A program made the position numbers and the translations under genes. From JAGXLP01 sp964649445 (GTDB lineage: Bacteria; Bipolaricaulota; Bipolaricaulia; M55B111), in NCBI GenBank assembly GCA_964649445.1, contig CAZYPS010000006.1, forward strand, positions 1 through 48,809: a DNA stretch of 48,809 nt. Direction: 5' to 3'. A model generated the notes under the pieces. The model had not been told where the DNA came from and searched no databases. It was given only the letters and a program-made list of their open reading frames with translations. Position 1 is the first letter of the stretch; every line of letters starts with the position of its first letter. Shown piece after piece: positions 25,762 to 34,450 of this stretch.

Positions 25762-27426
25762 CTATTCCTGATCGGGCTGGAACACCTCGTCCGGCGGTAA
25801 TTCCTGAAATTCTTCTGATATTATACCTTGAACCCATTTCTCTGGTACCCTGCTATCAGTATCCATATGCAATTCTACCAGTTCCAGGGGGTTGGATAGT
25901 CTTTCCTGATAAGATTCAAGTATTTTAGTACCCCCCTGCCTGTGGAGCGGGAATCCCATGTAGGCAGTACGTTCAAGATACATAATTCCGTCCGGCACTT
26001 TGACCATTCTTTGTGGATTGTTGGTAACAAAAGTGTTTACTATCGGACGACACCAGTAAACCCAGGGACCAACTTCAACGTAAAAGTGGGACTGAGTCGT
26101 TCGAGGAGGTCTCCCGTCAAAACTGGCGTTCATGTAGTTTAACGGTATCGAGCCGTAGCCATATCCTTCCTCGTTATTAACAAAAGCCAGCCAGGGTATA
26201 TCCGGAGCCAGCCTTACGGCAGGACTGGGGTGGGGGCGAGCTTCGTCCAACTTTAGATTACCCTTTTTACCCCTGTTATCCTTCCACCGGAATTCGTCAA
26301 ATAATTCACGCTTGAAAACAAACTCACCATTTCTTATTGCTTTTACCGCTAACTCCTCATCTATCTTAATTATGGTGGATACAATTACGTAGGGGACGTT
26401 AGCGTAAAATTTGTAAGTTACCGACGCCGATGCCTGATCCACGTCAAAGGGCATTTCACCCCAGTACTTACGAATACTCATCAGATCTCCATCCAGCCCC
26501 CAGGAGTTGCCCGGCGGACTCCAGTCAGAAGCATGGCTCCACACTCTGGGTGGGGCATAAATGCCTGGGTTCCAGTGGACCGTACCCGGAGGCTCCATTC
26601 CGTGATCAAGTTTCGAATTGAGCCCCTGCTTCATTGTGATTTCGTTGATGAACCCGCTTTCCTCCGCGAGTTTCATCGAATAATAGTCGTTCTGAATTGT
26701 TTCGGCCCCTTCTGATTCAACCTGGAGATCAGTCCGATAGTTCTTCGGTCCCGCACCTTGATTCCCGTAGAATAAGAGGTAAACCTTTTCGCTGTCAGGA
26801 GAAACTTCCGCAGGGAAAACTACTTCTGCAGTAATCGTCGGCTGGTAACGAAACGGCTCCTGATCAACCAGGTCCGAGACGTTCCAGGTGTCGGCTCCAT
26901 AAACTTGAGATGGAACTTCCTCGGGCACCCCGGTCTCAGGATCTATCTCAACTACCCTGATTTCGTCGGGATTATCTATCCTATCTTTGTATACATTCAG
27001 GGTAACGTGGACGGGCTCCTTGTTTCTCTTCAGACCAGCCGGTTCGGAAAGAACAGCCCCAGCGTAGTAAGACCAATTTGAATCCCAGTATCCTCCGTAG
27101 CTGGGGGCTTTTTTCCGGACTTCTTTGGTATGTTCGTTGCCCGAAGGATCCTCCAGAACGAATTCCAGTGTGTAAGATTCGTCGTTCTCCCAATCCACTC
27201 TGGTAACGACTTCTGGGTTAACTCCCTCCTCCAGCACCTTGTCGTAGGACTCTCCTGATTCGTGAAAAACTTGGAAATCTCTGGTCTTTTCTCCATCAAC
27301 TAGTACTTCAGTGACCTCAAGTTTTCCCTCGACATCCTCCCAGGTTACCCTTGAATGGTAAAAAGGAAATTCCGATGTAGGAAATGAATAAGTACAATCG
27401 CTTATGACCGCAGGCTCTTTTGACAT
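25762..27426 (-). CDS. unrecognised 554-residue beta-rich protein of the system 3 operon
   Basis: ATG with AAGGAGGG upstream. It has no signal peptide and no membrane segment. The N-terminal 120 residues look like an Ig-like/fibronectin sandwich (VTWEDVEGKLEVTEVLVDG; YTLEFVLEDPSGN). The remainder has long beta-strand patterns and many Trp, Tyr and Pro (WDSNWSYYAGAVLSEPAG; NDYYSMKLAEESGFINEITM; VGPWVYWCRPI), as in polysaccharide-lyase or glycosidase beta-sandwich domains. I cannot name catalytic residues. Its operon with a creatininase-family protein, two dehydrogenases and a sugar importer suggests work on an imported carbohydrate derivative. Confidence 0.7.
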   Translation of the reverse strand: MSKEPAVISDCTYSFPTSEFPFYHSRVTWEDVEGKLEVTEVLVDGEKTRDFQVFHESGESYDKVLEEGVNPEVVTRVDWENDESYTLEFVLEDPSGNEHTKEVRKKAPSYGGYWDSNWSYYAGAVLSEPAGLKRNKEPVHVTLNVYKDRIDNPDEIRVVEIDPETGVPEEVPSQVYGADTWNVSDLVDQEPFRYQPTITAEVVFPAEVSPDSEKVYLLFYGNQGAGPKNYRTDLQVESEGAETIQNDYYSMKLAEESGFINEITMKQGLNSKLDHGMEPPGTVHWNPGIYAPPRVWSHASDWSPPGNSWGLDGDLMSIRKYWGEMPFDVDQASASVTYKFYANVPYVIVSTIIKIDEELAVKAIRNGEFVFKRELFDEFRWKDNRGKKGNLKLDEARPHPSPAVRLAPDIPWLAFVNNEEGYGYGSIPLNYMNASFDGRPPRTTQSHFYVEVGPWVYWCRPIVNTFVTNNPQRMVKVPDGIMYLERTAYMGFPLHRQGGTKILESYQERLSNPLELVELHMDTDSRVPEKWVQGIISEEFQELPPDEVFQPDQE

Positions 27427-27480
27427 ATAATTTACCCTCCTTAAAAGTTTTTATCCACCAATAAAACAATCCAGAAAACA

Positions 27481-28212
27481 CTAACGATTGGATAAATCCT
27501 TAATTACTCGGCTAAGTTCCTCTCTTGCTGCTTGAAACAGTTCTCGGCCCCTATCAGTAGAGGCCGTGCTCGGCTCACCGGTGGCTCCACTCTGACTGAA
27601 TTTCTTTGTTGATTGAGGTATAGGAGTTCCGGATATTTTATCTCTCCACTCTTTTCCCCCGAAATCCTCAGCCCTCTCTAGTCGATCTTCGTGGACCAGC
27701 TGGGAGTTCAAATACATTAGAACAGAGGTTTCGGGCCCATCGGCGTGACGCATTTTGCCGCCAAATATATCTCTGACGGTCTCTTCTATGGCATCAAACC
27801 AGGTCCAGGGAACTACTAAAATCTCCTCTTTTTTCCGGTTAAACTCTAAAGAGACCTCATCAAGAGAACAGCGATTGCCGCCGTGACCGTTAACCAGAAT
27901 AATTTTATTTGCCCCGTGGTAGATCAAGCTATCCAGTAAATCTCTCAAATAGGACCTGAAAGTAGAAGGAGAAACCCACAGGGTCCCAGGAAAGTCTCCA
28001 TGATAGGAAGAAACTGAAATTCTAATAGTTGGAGCAACCAGAACGGATTCGGAATTCGATACCGATTTGGCCAGACTTTCTGCAATTAGAGAATCAGTAT
28101 TTAGTGACCCGTGGGGTCCGTGCTGTTCCGTACTGCCAATCGGTACAATAGCTATCGAGTTATCTTTCAGGAATTCTTCAGCCTCTGGCCAACTTTCTCG
28201 TTCAAGTATCAT
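27481..28212 (-). CDS. creatininase-family amidohydrolase
   Basis: 243 residues, GAGG before the ATG. Metal ligands of the family are all present: PIGSTEQHGPHGSLNTDS (Glu, His, Asp; residues about 24-41), ILVNGHGGNRCS (His near 110) and HADGPETSVLM (His, Glu near 155). Family members hydrolyse cyclic or linear amides (creatinine, formamidopyrimidines) or act on the mycofactocin peptide. No mycofactocin genes are here, so the operon context points to an amide-bearing substrate taken up by system 3. Confidence 0.88.
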   Translation of the reverse strand: MILERESWPEAEEFLKDNSIAIVPIGSTEQHGPHGSLNTDSLIAESLAKSVSNSESVLVAPTIRISVSSYHGDFPGTLWVSPSTFRSYLRDLLDSLIYHGANKIILVNGHGGNRCSLDEVSLEFNRKKEEILVVPWTWFDAIEETVRDIFGGKMRHADGPETSVLMYLNSQLVHEDRLERAEDFGGKEWRDKISGTPIPQSTKKFSQSGATGEPSTASTDRGRELFQAAREELSRVIKDLSNR

Positions 28213-28235
28213 GAATGCCTCTTTTCGCTATCAAA

Positions 28236-29705
28236 CTACTTGTCCCTGCCGATATCCATGTTGACACATTTTACCTGTGTCATCTCCTGCAAAGACCACC
28301 TACCTCCAATCCTCCCGAGCCCGCTACGTTTTCCGCTGAATCCCCCAACCGGAGTATGTATCTCCCAGTGATCGCTTGTCTCATTTATGTTGACCGCACC
28401 GGTTTCGATCCCTTCGGCGAACCGAATTGCATTATTCAGACTTGTAGTAAAAACGGAGGAAACCAGACCTAGTTCAATTCCGTTAGCTATTTCCAGGGCC
28501 TCGTCATGAGTCTCAAACTCAATAACCGGCGCTATAGGCCCGAAAGTTTCTTCCTTATTGAGCAAAGAATCGGGGGTTACATTGCTTAGCACTGTAGGTT
28601 GATAGTAGAGATCGGTCGGATAGTTCTCAGCCCTTTTTCCCCCATATATAACTTCAGCTCCTTTATTCACCGCATCTTCGATGTGTCGATCCATCTTCTG
28701 AGCCACTTCCTCGTTATTCAATGGCCCCATTGTAGTATCCTCATCGAGAGAGGGTCCTAATTTAACGTTCTCTGCTTCTTCTACTAGAAGTTCCAGAAAT
28801 TCATCTTTAATGGAGGAGTGGACCAAAATTCTCTCGCTTGCTACACAAACCTGGCCTGCACAATAGAACGAACCAAAAGCAGAAGCCTGGGCTGACTTTT
28901 CTATATCAGCATCTTCTAGAACGACTACCGGTCCATTTCCGCCCAGCTCCAGGAGAAGTTTCTTTAACCCAGCTTGCTTGGCAACCCTTTCTCCCACCTC
29001 CGGGCTCCCTGTCAGCCCTATTGCATCAACTTTATCATGAGTCACCATAGCCTGTCCTATAGTCGAACCCGGACCAGGAACCAGGTTAAAAGCCCCTGAG
29101 TTTAAACCTTGATCCTCGAAGGCACTATGGATACATTCGGCAAGTTTAACTGCTATCGCCGGAGCGGTCGAGGCCGGCTTCCATACGATCGAGTTCCCGG
29201 TGGCGAGAGCGGCACTTATATATTCAGAGGGAATTGCAAGCGGAAAGTTCCAAGGAGTAATAACAGCCAGAACCCCATGAGGCTGGCGTATGGTAAATAT
29301 TCTTTTGCTCGGGTCCTCGGAAGGCAAAACTGGTGTCTCGAGCCGCTTGACGTCCTCGGCAGCCTCCGTGAAATGGCCTATTGCCTGATCTACCTCTCCA
29401 AATGCCTCTGCCTGGAAAGGTTTTCCCTGGTCTTGAGAGAGCCATTTCGCCAGTTCTTCTCTTCTGGACTCCATCCGTTCCGCTATCGCATGACAAAGCT
29501 CAGCTCTAGAAAAGGCAGTTTGAGAGGCAAGTTCCGGCTGAGCATCCTGGGCAGCTCTTATAGCACGATCAACATCCCTTTCGGTTCCGCGCGGAAGAGA
29601 AGCTATTACCTCTCCCGTAGCTGGACTTTCAGCTTCCAGTTGTTGATCTCCTTCCCCGTCTAACCATTTCCCATCGATCAGCATATTCATTTCCGTTTTA
29701 CCCAT
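28236..29705 (-). CDS. NAD(P)-dependent aldehyde dehydrogenase
   Basis: 489 residues. The start is placed at ATG 29705, because GAAGGGGCGATATA upstream is a proper ribosome binding site; a longer ATG at 29726 would place that site inside the coding region. Motifs: VITPWNFPLAIPSEYI and VWKPASTAPA (cofactor region), LLLELGGNGPVVV (general-base Glu), YCAGQVCVASERI (nucleophilic Cys), EETFGPIAPV. The pattern is of the succinate-semialdehyde/lactaldehyde dehydrogenase type. It would oxidise an aldehyde intermediate made by its operon partners. Confidence 0.9.
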   Translation of the reverse strand: MGKTEMNMLIDGKWLDGEGDQQLEAESPATGEVIASLPRGTERDVDRAIRAAQDAQPELASQTAFSRAELCHAIAERMESRREELAKWLSQDQGKPFQAEAFGEVDQAIGHFTEAAEDVKRLETPVLPSEDPSKRIFTIRQPHGVLAVITPWNFPLAIPSEYISAALATGNSIVWKPASTAPAIAVKLAECIHSAFEDQGLNSGAFNLVPGPGSTIGQAMVTHDKVDAIGLTGSPEVGERVAKQAGLKKLLLELGGNGPVVVLEDADIEKSAQASAFGSFYCAGQVCVASERILVHSSIKDEFLELLVEEAENVKLGPSLDEDTTMGPLNNEEVAQKMDRHIEDAVNKGAEVIYGGKRAENYPTDLYYQPTVLSNVTPDSLLNKEETFGPIAPVIEFETHDEALEIANGIELGLVSSVFTTSLNNAIRFAEGIETGAVNINETSDHWEIHTPVGGFSGKRSGLGRIGGRWSLQEMTQVKCVNMDIGRDK

Positions 29706-29756
29706 TATATCGCCCCTTCGTTTCATTTAACCTATTAGAATTGGCCGTATACTTTT

Positions 29757-30809
29757 CTAACAGTTTCCCTCCAATGGCAATTCAATAGTTCTACCCTCCT
29801 CGATAGACTTTTCCGCGGCCAGGGCCAGTTCTAGAGACCCCCGGGCCTCCTTGGCGGAAACGGGCGACGACGTTCCTTCGTGAACACTCCGAAAGAAACG
29901 TTCCATCTCAGTTTTAACTGCTCCCGCAACCTCGCCCGAAACCTCGGGCCAATGTCTGGTATCAGGAAGCTTCCTCCCTCCCTTGGAGTCAACTCCGGTC
30001 AAGTCCATCGGGGTAAAGTCGAGGGAGAAAACCCCCTCTGAGCCAATTACGTTTAATTCCACATCCCCAAACCCTGCCCACGCCTTTGGAGAGTCCCAGT
30101 TCGACCAGTTCCTCGGTAAACCCCACCCTGTTTCAACGACAGCAAAACTGCCATCTTCGAACTCAATCATGGTCCAGACGAAATCGGGAGTGTCTAATTG
30201 CTCCTTAACTTGCCCTTCTACCGCGTGAGACTTTACCCTGACTGGCTGAGACGGGTGCCACCATAAAATTTGATCGAAGTCGTGGACCCCTATATACTTA
30301 ACGACGTTTAACCTCCCATTCAATCTTTCCGCCTCTTGAATTGGTGCATTTCGGCGGGCGTAAACCGAAATTATATTCCCGGCGTTTCCCTCTTCAACCG
30401 CCTGTTTTATACCAGCGTAGGCCGGCTCAAACCGTAGAACATACCCAACCATTACGTTTACTTCTTCTTTCCTGGCAGCCTGAATTATTTCGTCGGCGTC
30501 CTCCAGGTTCGTGGCTATAGGTTTTTCTACGAAAACATTCAGGCCCCTATCAGCAGCCGCCACCACTGGATCGCGATGAAGATTTTCAGGCGTGCCGACT
30601 ATCACCGCATCAAGCGGTTCTTCATCAAGCATTCGAGAATAATCGGAATAGTAACTTGCACCTTTTTCATCTGCAAAATTCTTGCTGGCTTCCTCGTCCG
30701 GATCCGCCAGGGAAGTCAATTTACAGGCTGGAATATTATCTCCTGCAGAAGCCAGAAGTTTTCCCATAAATCCTGATCCGATTAATCCGAATTTAACTGT
30801 TCTTGCCAT
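29757..30809 (-). CDS. Gfo/Idh/MocA-family oxidoreductase
   Basis: 350 residues from the ATG at 30809 (GGTAGGTG upstream; an ATG three codons earlier is less well placed). The Rossmann motif is KFGLIGSGFMGKLLA, then DAVIVGTPENLH and NVFVEKPIATNLEDAD, where the EKP Lys is catalytic in the family. The C-terminal domain (NVVKYIGVHDFDQILWW, with His) is typical of inositol or glucose-type dehydrogenases. It probably oxidises or epimerises the sugar ring imported by system 3. Confidence 0.9.
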   Translation of the reverse strand: MARTVKFGLIGSGFMGKLLASAGDNIPACKLTSLADPDEEASKNFADEKGASYYSDYSRMLDEEPLDAVIVGTPENLHRDPVVAAADRGLNVFVEKPIATNLEDADEIIQAARKEEVNVMVGYVLRFEPAYAGIKQAVEEGNAGNIISVYARRNAPIQEAERLNGRLNVVKYIGVHDFDQILWWHPSQPVRVKSHAVEGQVKEQLDTPDFVWTMIEFEDGSFAVVETGWGLPRNWSNWDSPKAWAGFGDVELNVIGSEGVFSLDFTPMDLTGVDSKGGRKLPDTRHWPEVSGEVAGAVKTEMERFFRSVHEGTSSPVSAKEARGSLELALAAEKSIEEGRTIELPLEGNC

Positions 30810-30849
30810 AAAAAACACCTACCGGTTACTAATTGGTCGAATAGAAAAA

Positions 30850-31740
30850 TTATCCTTTTAAGGCACCTAGAATTAAATCCTGAATCACGAACCTCCAGAC
30901 TACTATAGCCAGAATTATTGAAGGTATGATCGCTACGATGATGCTGGAATTGAGCAAACTGATCGAGACATCAGGATTATTAGACAGTGAAGACAGGACT
31001 ACGGAAATAGGCTTTGTGGACTTGGTACTTGAGATAAGCAGACCAAAAAGAAACTCGCTGTAAGAAAGCATGAACGAAAAAAGAGCAGCAGCGACCAGGC
31101 TTGGCAGGGACAAAGGGATGATCACCCTAAGAAACACTTGAAATTGATTACAACCATCTACCAGAGCCTGGTCCTCTAAATCCTCAGGAATCCCTCTGAA
31201 ATAGACCGTTAATATAAGTATCGTGAAGGGCAAAGTTAGTACAGAGTGGATTATTATTAGCGACCAGAACGTATCCAGCAACCCGAGGGTCTGAATGATT
31301 AAATAGTACGGCACCGCAAGCGCTACTAAAGGAATTAGCCGACTCAACAGGATAAACATGAAGGTCTTTGCTCGTCCGGGAAAGCGGAGCCGGGAGTAGG
31401 CAAAAGCGGCCATACTGCCGAATATTAAGTTAACCATCATCGTTCCAAATGCAATTATGAAACTGTTGACCAGGGTGCGAGGAATCTGCAGCGCCTCCTG
31501 GGAGACCCTGCTTCGGGCCGTACCTTTTGCGGCAAACTCTTTGGGTATATCTCCGGTAAATATGTAACGGTAATTTGCCAGGGTAAATCCTTTACTAAAC
31601 CACGCCGGTGGGCGCGTAATCAGAGCAGTCTCCGGTACTATACTCGCCAAAAAAACCCCCACGAAAGGTCCGAACGTAAACAGGAACACTAAAACCGCGC
31701 TAATATAAACGATGACACGCTTCCAACTCTTTCTTCCCAT
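30850..31740 (-). CDS. sugar ABC permease, MalG type (system 3)
   Basis: 296 residues, GAGGTCACT before the ATG, nine bases after the other permease. Six membrane segments. EAA motif EDLEDQALVDGCNQFQVFLR near residue 190. An extra-long first periplasmic loop (about residues 35-90, containing EFAAKGTARSR) is a visible difference from systems 1 and 2. Confidence 0.9.
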   Translation of the reverse strand: MGRKSWKRVIVYISAVLVFLFTFGPFVGVFLASIVPETALITRPPAWFSKGFTLANYRYIFTGDIPKEFAAKGTARSRVSQEALQIPRTLVNSFIIAFGTMMVNLIFGSMAAFAYSRLRFPGRAKTFMFILLSRLIPLVALAVPYYLIIQTLGLLDTFWSLIIIHSVLTLPFTILILTVYFRGIPEDLEDQALVDGCNQFQVFLRVIIPLSLPSLVAAALFSFMLSYSEFLFGLLISSTKSTKPISVVLSSLSNNPDVSISLLNSSIIVAIIPSIILAIVVWRFVIQDLILGALKG

Positions 31741-31748
31741 AGTGACCT

Positions 31749-32639
31749 CTATTCTTCCTCCAGCATTATTTCGCTGGGAATTGCGTTGATGATTGCAAAG
31801 ATAAATATCAAGGACAAACCAGCAATTATCGCTGCCAGAGCGGCACCTTCGCCGAACTTCAATTGATCAAAAGAAAGCGACCATATGTAGTAACTTATCA
31901 CACTTGTGGCCGTACCGGGACCACCGCCGGTCATCGCGTAAGGGATGCTGTAGCTCGTAAAAGCCGTAAGGGTTTCGTAGATTATAACGATGACGGCCAT
32001 TGTTCTGATATGCGGCCAGGTGATATAACGAAAACTATCAAAAGCGGTTGCCCCATCTACTTTAGCAGCATCGTATAGTACGTTAGGGATTGCGGTCAGT
32101 GCAGCCAGCATGAGAATGATCGGAAAAGGCAGCTGGGCCCATATAAAGGCAAGCATTACGGCAAACTTCGCGGTCAGTACCTCGGTTAGCCAGGGTATGT
32201 ATTCACTTATCACGCCCAGCCTGCTCAGCAGGGCATTAATGGCACCATAACTTCCGTTAAACAACCACTGCCAGATCAGGCCCGTAATGGCGCTGGGTAT
32301 GACCCAGGGTATGAGCACCGCCGGACGGAGCACACTTCTACCGTAAAATTTTTCGATGAGCAACCTCGAAATCGCGATGGACAACACTGTTATGATAGGG
32401 ACCGTAAAGCCTATCATGATCAGCGTATTGCCCAGGGACTTGACAAAATAATAGCTTGAAAAAACGGAAGTATAGTTTTTAAACCCTACAAAAGGGTTTC
32501 CCGGTAAGACTGGATTTATCCGATGAAAGCTTGTCCATAAAGCCCGACCGAAAGGATACAATGTAAATATAAGTATCAGGCCAAACGCGGGCAAAACTAA
32601 AATATACGCCATAGAGGAGTTACGAATATTGTCGAACAT
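31749..32639 (-). CDS. sugar ABC permease, MalF type (system 3)
   Basis: 296 residues, TAGGGAGG before the ATG. Six membrane segments. EAA motif YDAAKVDGATAFDSFRYITW near residue 187. Forms the channel with the following MalG-type protein. Confidence 0.9.
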   Translation of the reverse strand: MFDNIRNSSMAYILVLPAFGLILIFTLYPFGRALWTSFHRINPVLPGNPFVGFKNYTSVFSSYYFVKSLGNTLIMIGFTVPIITVLSIAISRLLIEKFYGRSVLRPAVLIPWVIPSAITGLIWQWLFNGSYGAINALLSRLGVISEYIPWLTEVLTAKFAVMLAFIWAQLPFPIILMLAALTAIPNVLYDAAKVDGATAFDSFRYITWPHIRTMAVIVIIYETLTAFTSYSIPYAMTGGGPGTATSVISYYIWSLSFDQLKFGEGAALAAIIAGLSLIFIFAIINAIPSEIMLEEE

Positions 32640-32657
32640 TGTCCTCCCTAAGAAAGC

Positions 32658-32688
32658 GGGGCTGAGTTTATTGACAAAACTCAGCCCC
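32658..32688 (-). terminator. 12-bp perfect hairpin between binding protein and permease (system 3)
   Basis: GGGGCTGAGTTT and its exact reverse complement around a seven-base loop, between the binding-protein stop at 32713 and the permease start at 32639. It is the third instance of the same arrangement in this window. Confidence 0.8.
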
Positions 32689-32712
32689 AGCTATTTTTTG
32701 CCGAGTCTGCTT

Positions 32713-34041
32713 TTAAAAAGTATATTCTTCCTTCAGTTCATTCCACCTTTCGGCGGCATTATCCAGAGCACTCCCGACGGAAATTTCGCCCGCGATTGCC
32801 TGCATCATCTGAGAGCGCATGAACGGACTCCATGCCCCATACCAGGACGTTCTGGTAGGAGCCCAGGCCATCTCAGCTTGTTTTCTATAGGTATCCATAT
32901 CTACCCAGGAACTCCAGGCATCTCTCACATCGGGGTCGTCGTAGAGTGGCAACTGAGCAAAACCAAGGCCCTTCTCAACGGCCCATCTCTTGGAAACTTT
33001 ATAACCGCCATCGACCTTGCCACCAAAGTAATCTATGAATTTCCAGGCCGCGTCCCTGGCTTCTCTTCCTCGTTGAGCAGCCATCTGGCTCATGCTATAC
33101 ATCTTCGCGAACCCAAAACAATGATGTTCATTTCCGGGCATCAGCCCGAGCTTAAATTGACCGGCCCGAGGATTGGCATCGGGATTATTGAGCTGGGCAA
33201 GATTGTAATTGTATAGAATGGTGAATGCGTGTTCTCCGGTACCCATGGCCGGCACTACCTCAGTTTCGTGAGAGAGGTACGTGGCCAGGTCCCAGTCATT
33301 TAAAGACTTGGTAAACCACTCGAGCTGTTTATACGCGGCATGATTTGGGTCGTTAAATACCGGTTCATTATCTTCGTTAAATGGCCTTTCACCCCGGCCG
33401 TAAACCATGGACCAAAACGCGCTGAGGAAGTTAGGCAGATCCTCTGCTACCTCATACATTATCGGATTTTCCATACCCTCTTCCTTCAGCTTCATGGAGT
33501 TTTCCTTTAGTTCTTCCCAGCTGCTGGGAGGCTCGTCAATACCGTGTTCCTCTAAAATCTCCTCGTTGTAAATGAAAGTAATGAGATCCGCATAATAGGG
33601 TAGGCCGTAAAGCTTATCCTTATAAGTCATCTCCGAGATTGCGTAATCGGCAATTTCGTCTTTATACTCCTCTACCTGGGGAAAGTACCTTTCCAGAGGG
33701 ACCACCCAACCGGCGAGGGCAAATTCGGGGAGCCAATCTCCACCGTTATAGAGCACGTCAGTTGACGTCTGGTTCCTGAATCGGTTAACCATCGTAGAAC
33801 GATAGTCAGTCCAGGGGAAGTCATGAAGCTTGGCGGAAATATCAGGATATTTTTTCTCGAACTGTTCGATATTATCTAAAACTGTTTCTATTCCGTAAGA
33901 CCATACTGCAAAGTCGAGATTTGTTTTATCCTGCCCCCAAACCGGAATTCCAGACGACATCGCAGCAAGAGCTGCAGCCCCACCGGCCGAACGCTTTAGA
34001 AAGTCTCGGCGCGAAATCATGCTTTCCCGCTCTTCGCTCAT
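32713..34041 (-). CDS. Tat-exported ABC sugar-binding protein (system 3)
   Basis: 442 residues, GAGGAGGTAAAT before the ATG. A twin-arginine signal (MISRRDFLKRSAGGAAALAA, residues 8-27) sends it through the Tat system already folded, unlike the Sec-type binding proteins of systems 1 and 2. The rest is a family 1 solute-binding protein (WSYGIETVLDNIEQFEKKYP; LITFIYNEEILEEHGIDEPP). It is the first gene of the long minus-strand operon, divergent from the ROK regulator. Confidence 0.92.
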   Translation of the reverse strand: MSEERESMISRRDFLKRSAGGAAALAAMSSGIPVWGQDKTNLDFAVWSYGIETVLDNIEQFEKKYPDISAKLHDFPWTDYRSTMVNRFRNQTSTDVLYNGGDWLPEFALAGWVVPLERYFPQVEEYKDEIADYAISEMTYKDKLYGLPYYADLITFIYNEEILEEHGIDEPPSSWEELKENSMKLKEEGMENPIMYEVAEDLPNFLSAFWSMVYGRGERPFNEDNEPVFNDPNHAAYKQLEWFTKSLNDWDLATYLSHETEVVPAMGTGEHAFTILYNYNLAQLNNPDANPRAGQFKLGLMPGNEHHCFGFAKMYSMSQMAAQRGREARDAAWKFIDYFGGKVDGGYKVSKRWAVEKGLGFAQLPLYDDPDVRDAWSSWVDMDTYRKQAEMAWAPTRTSWYGAWSPFMRSQMMQAIAGEISVGSALDNAAERWNELKEEYTF

Positions 34042-34450
34042 ATTTACCTCCTCTAAATATATTAATTAAAAACTTTCTGACTAGCCTCGAAATTCAGCTC
34101 CGTTCTGACTTATCACCTCCATAAAATTTTTGGTCAAGAAAGTATCCAGCTTTTGACCGTTCCATTGCAACATAATTAATTAGTCAATAAACTTTATTAA
34201 TATTAGCTTACAGAATTTATTTTAATTTTCAATACCAGTAAAATAGATTATAAATACGCTATTTGTAAAAAGTAAAATTGATAATTAGACGTAATTCTTA
34301 CATAAAAAGGATATCTGAAGGTCTGATCAATATATTGGATAGATTTTGTTAAAGAACTTTCCGTCAGGATATCTGTACCCTGGCGGCTTCGGCTTCAAAA
34401 AAAATACAATAATTAAGTTTCCTTACTAACAATAAAAAGAAAGTGATATC
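34042..34450. promoter_or_regulatory. divergent control region, system 3 operon / ROK gene
   Basis: 409 AT-rich bases with no gene. Possible operator material: GGTCAA and TTGACC as an inverted pair 16 bases apart (34133-34160), TTAATTA-containing runs near 34065 and 34176, and CCGTCAGG paired with CCTGGCGG (one G-U) near 34360-34385. The promoters cannot be assigned with confidence. Confidence 0.35.

Noticed and set aside
29109..29663. 184-codon plus-strand ORF
   Set aside because: Antisense shadow of the aldehyde dehydrogenase, whose motifs are unmistakable.
32629..33216. 195-codon plus-strand ORF
   Set aside because: Antisense shadow of the Tat-exported binding protein and of the hairpin region.
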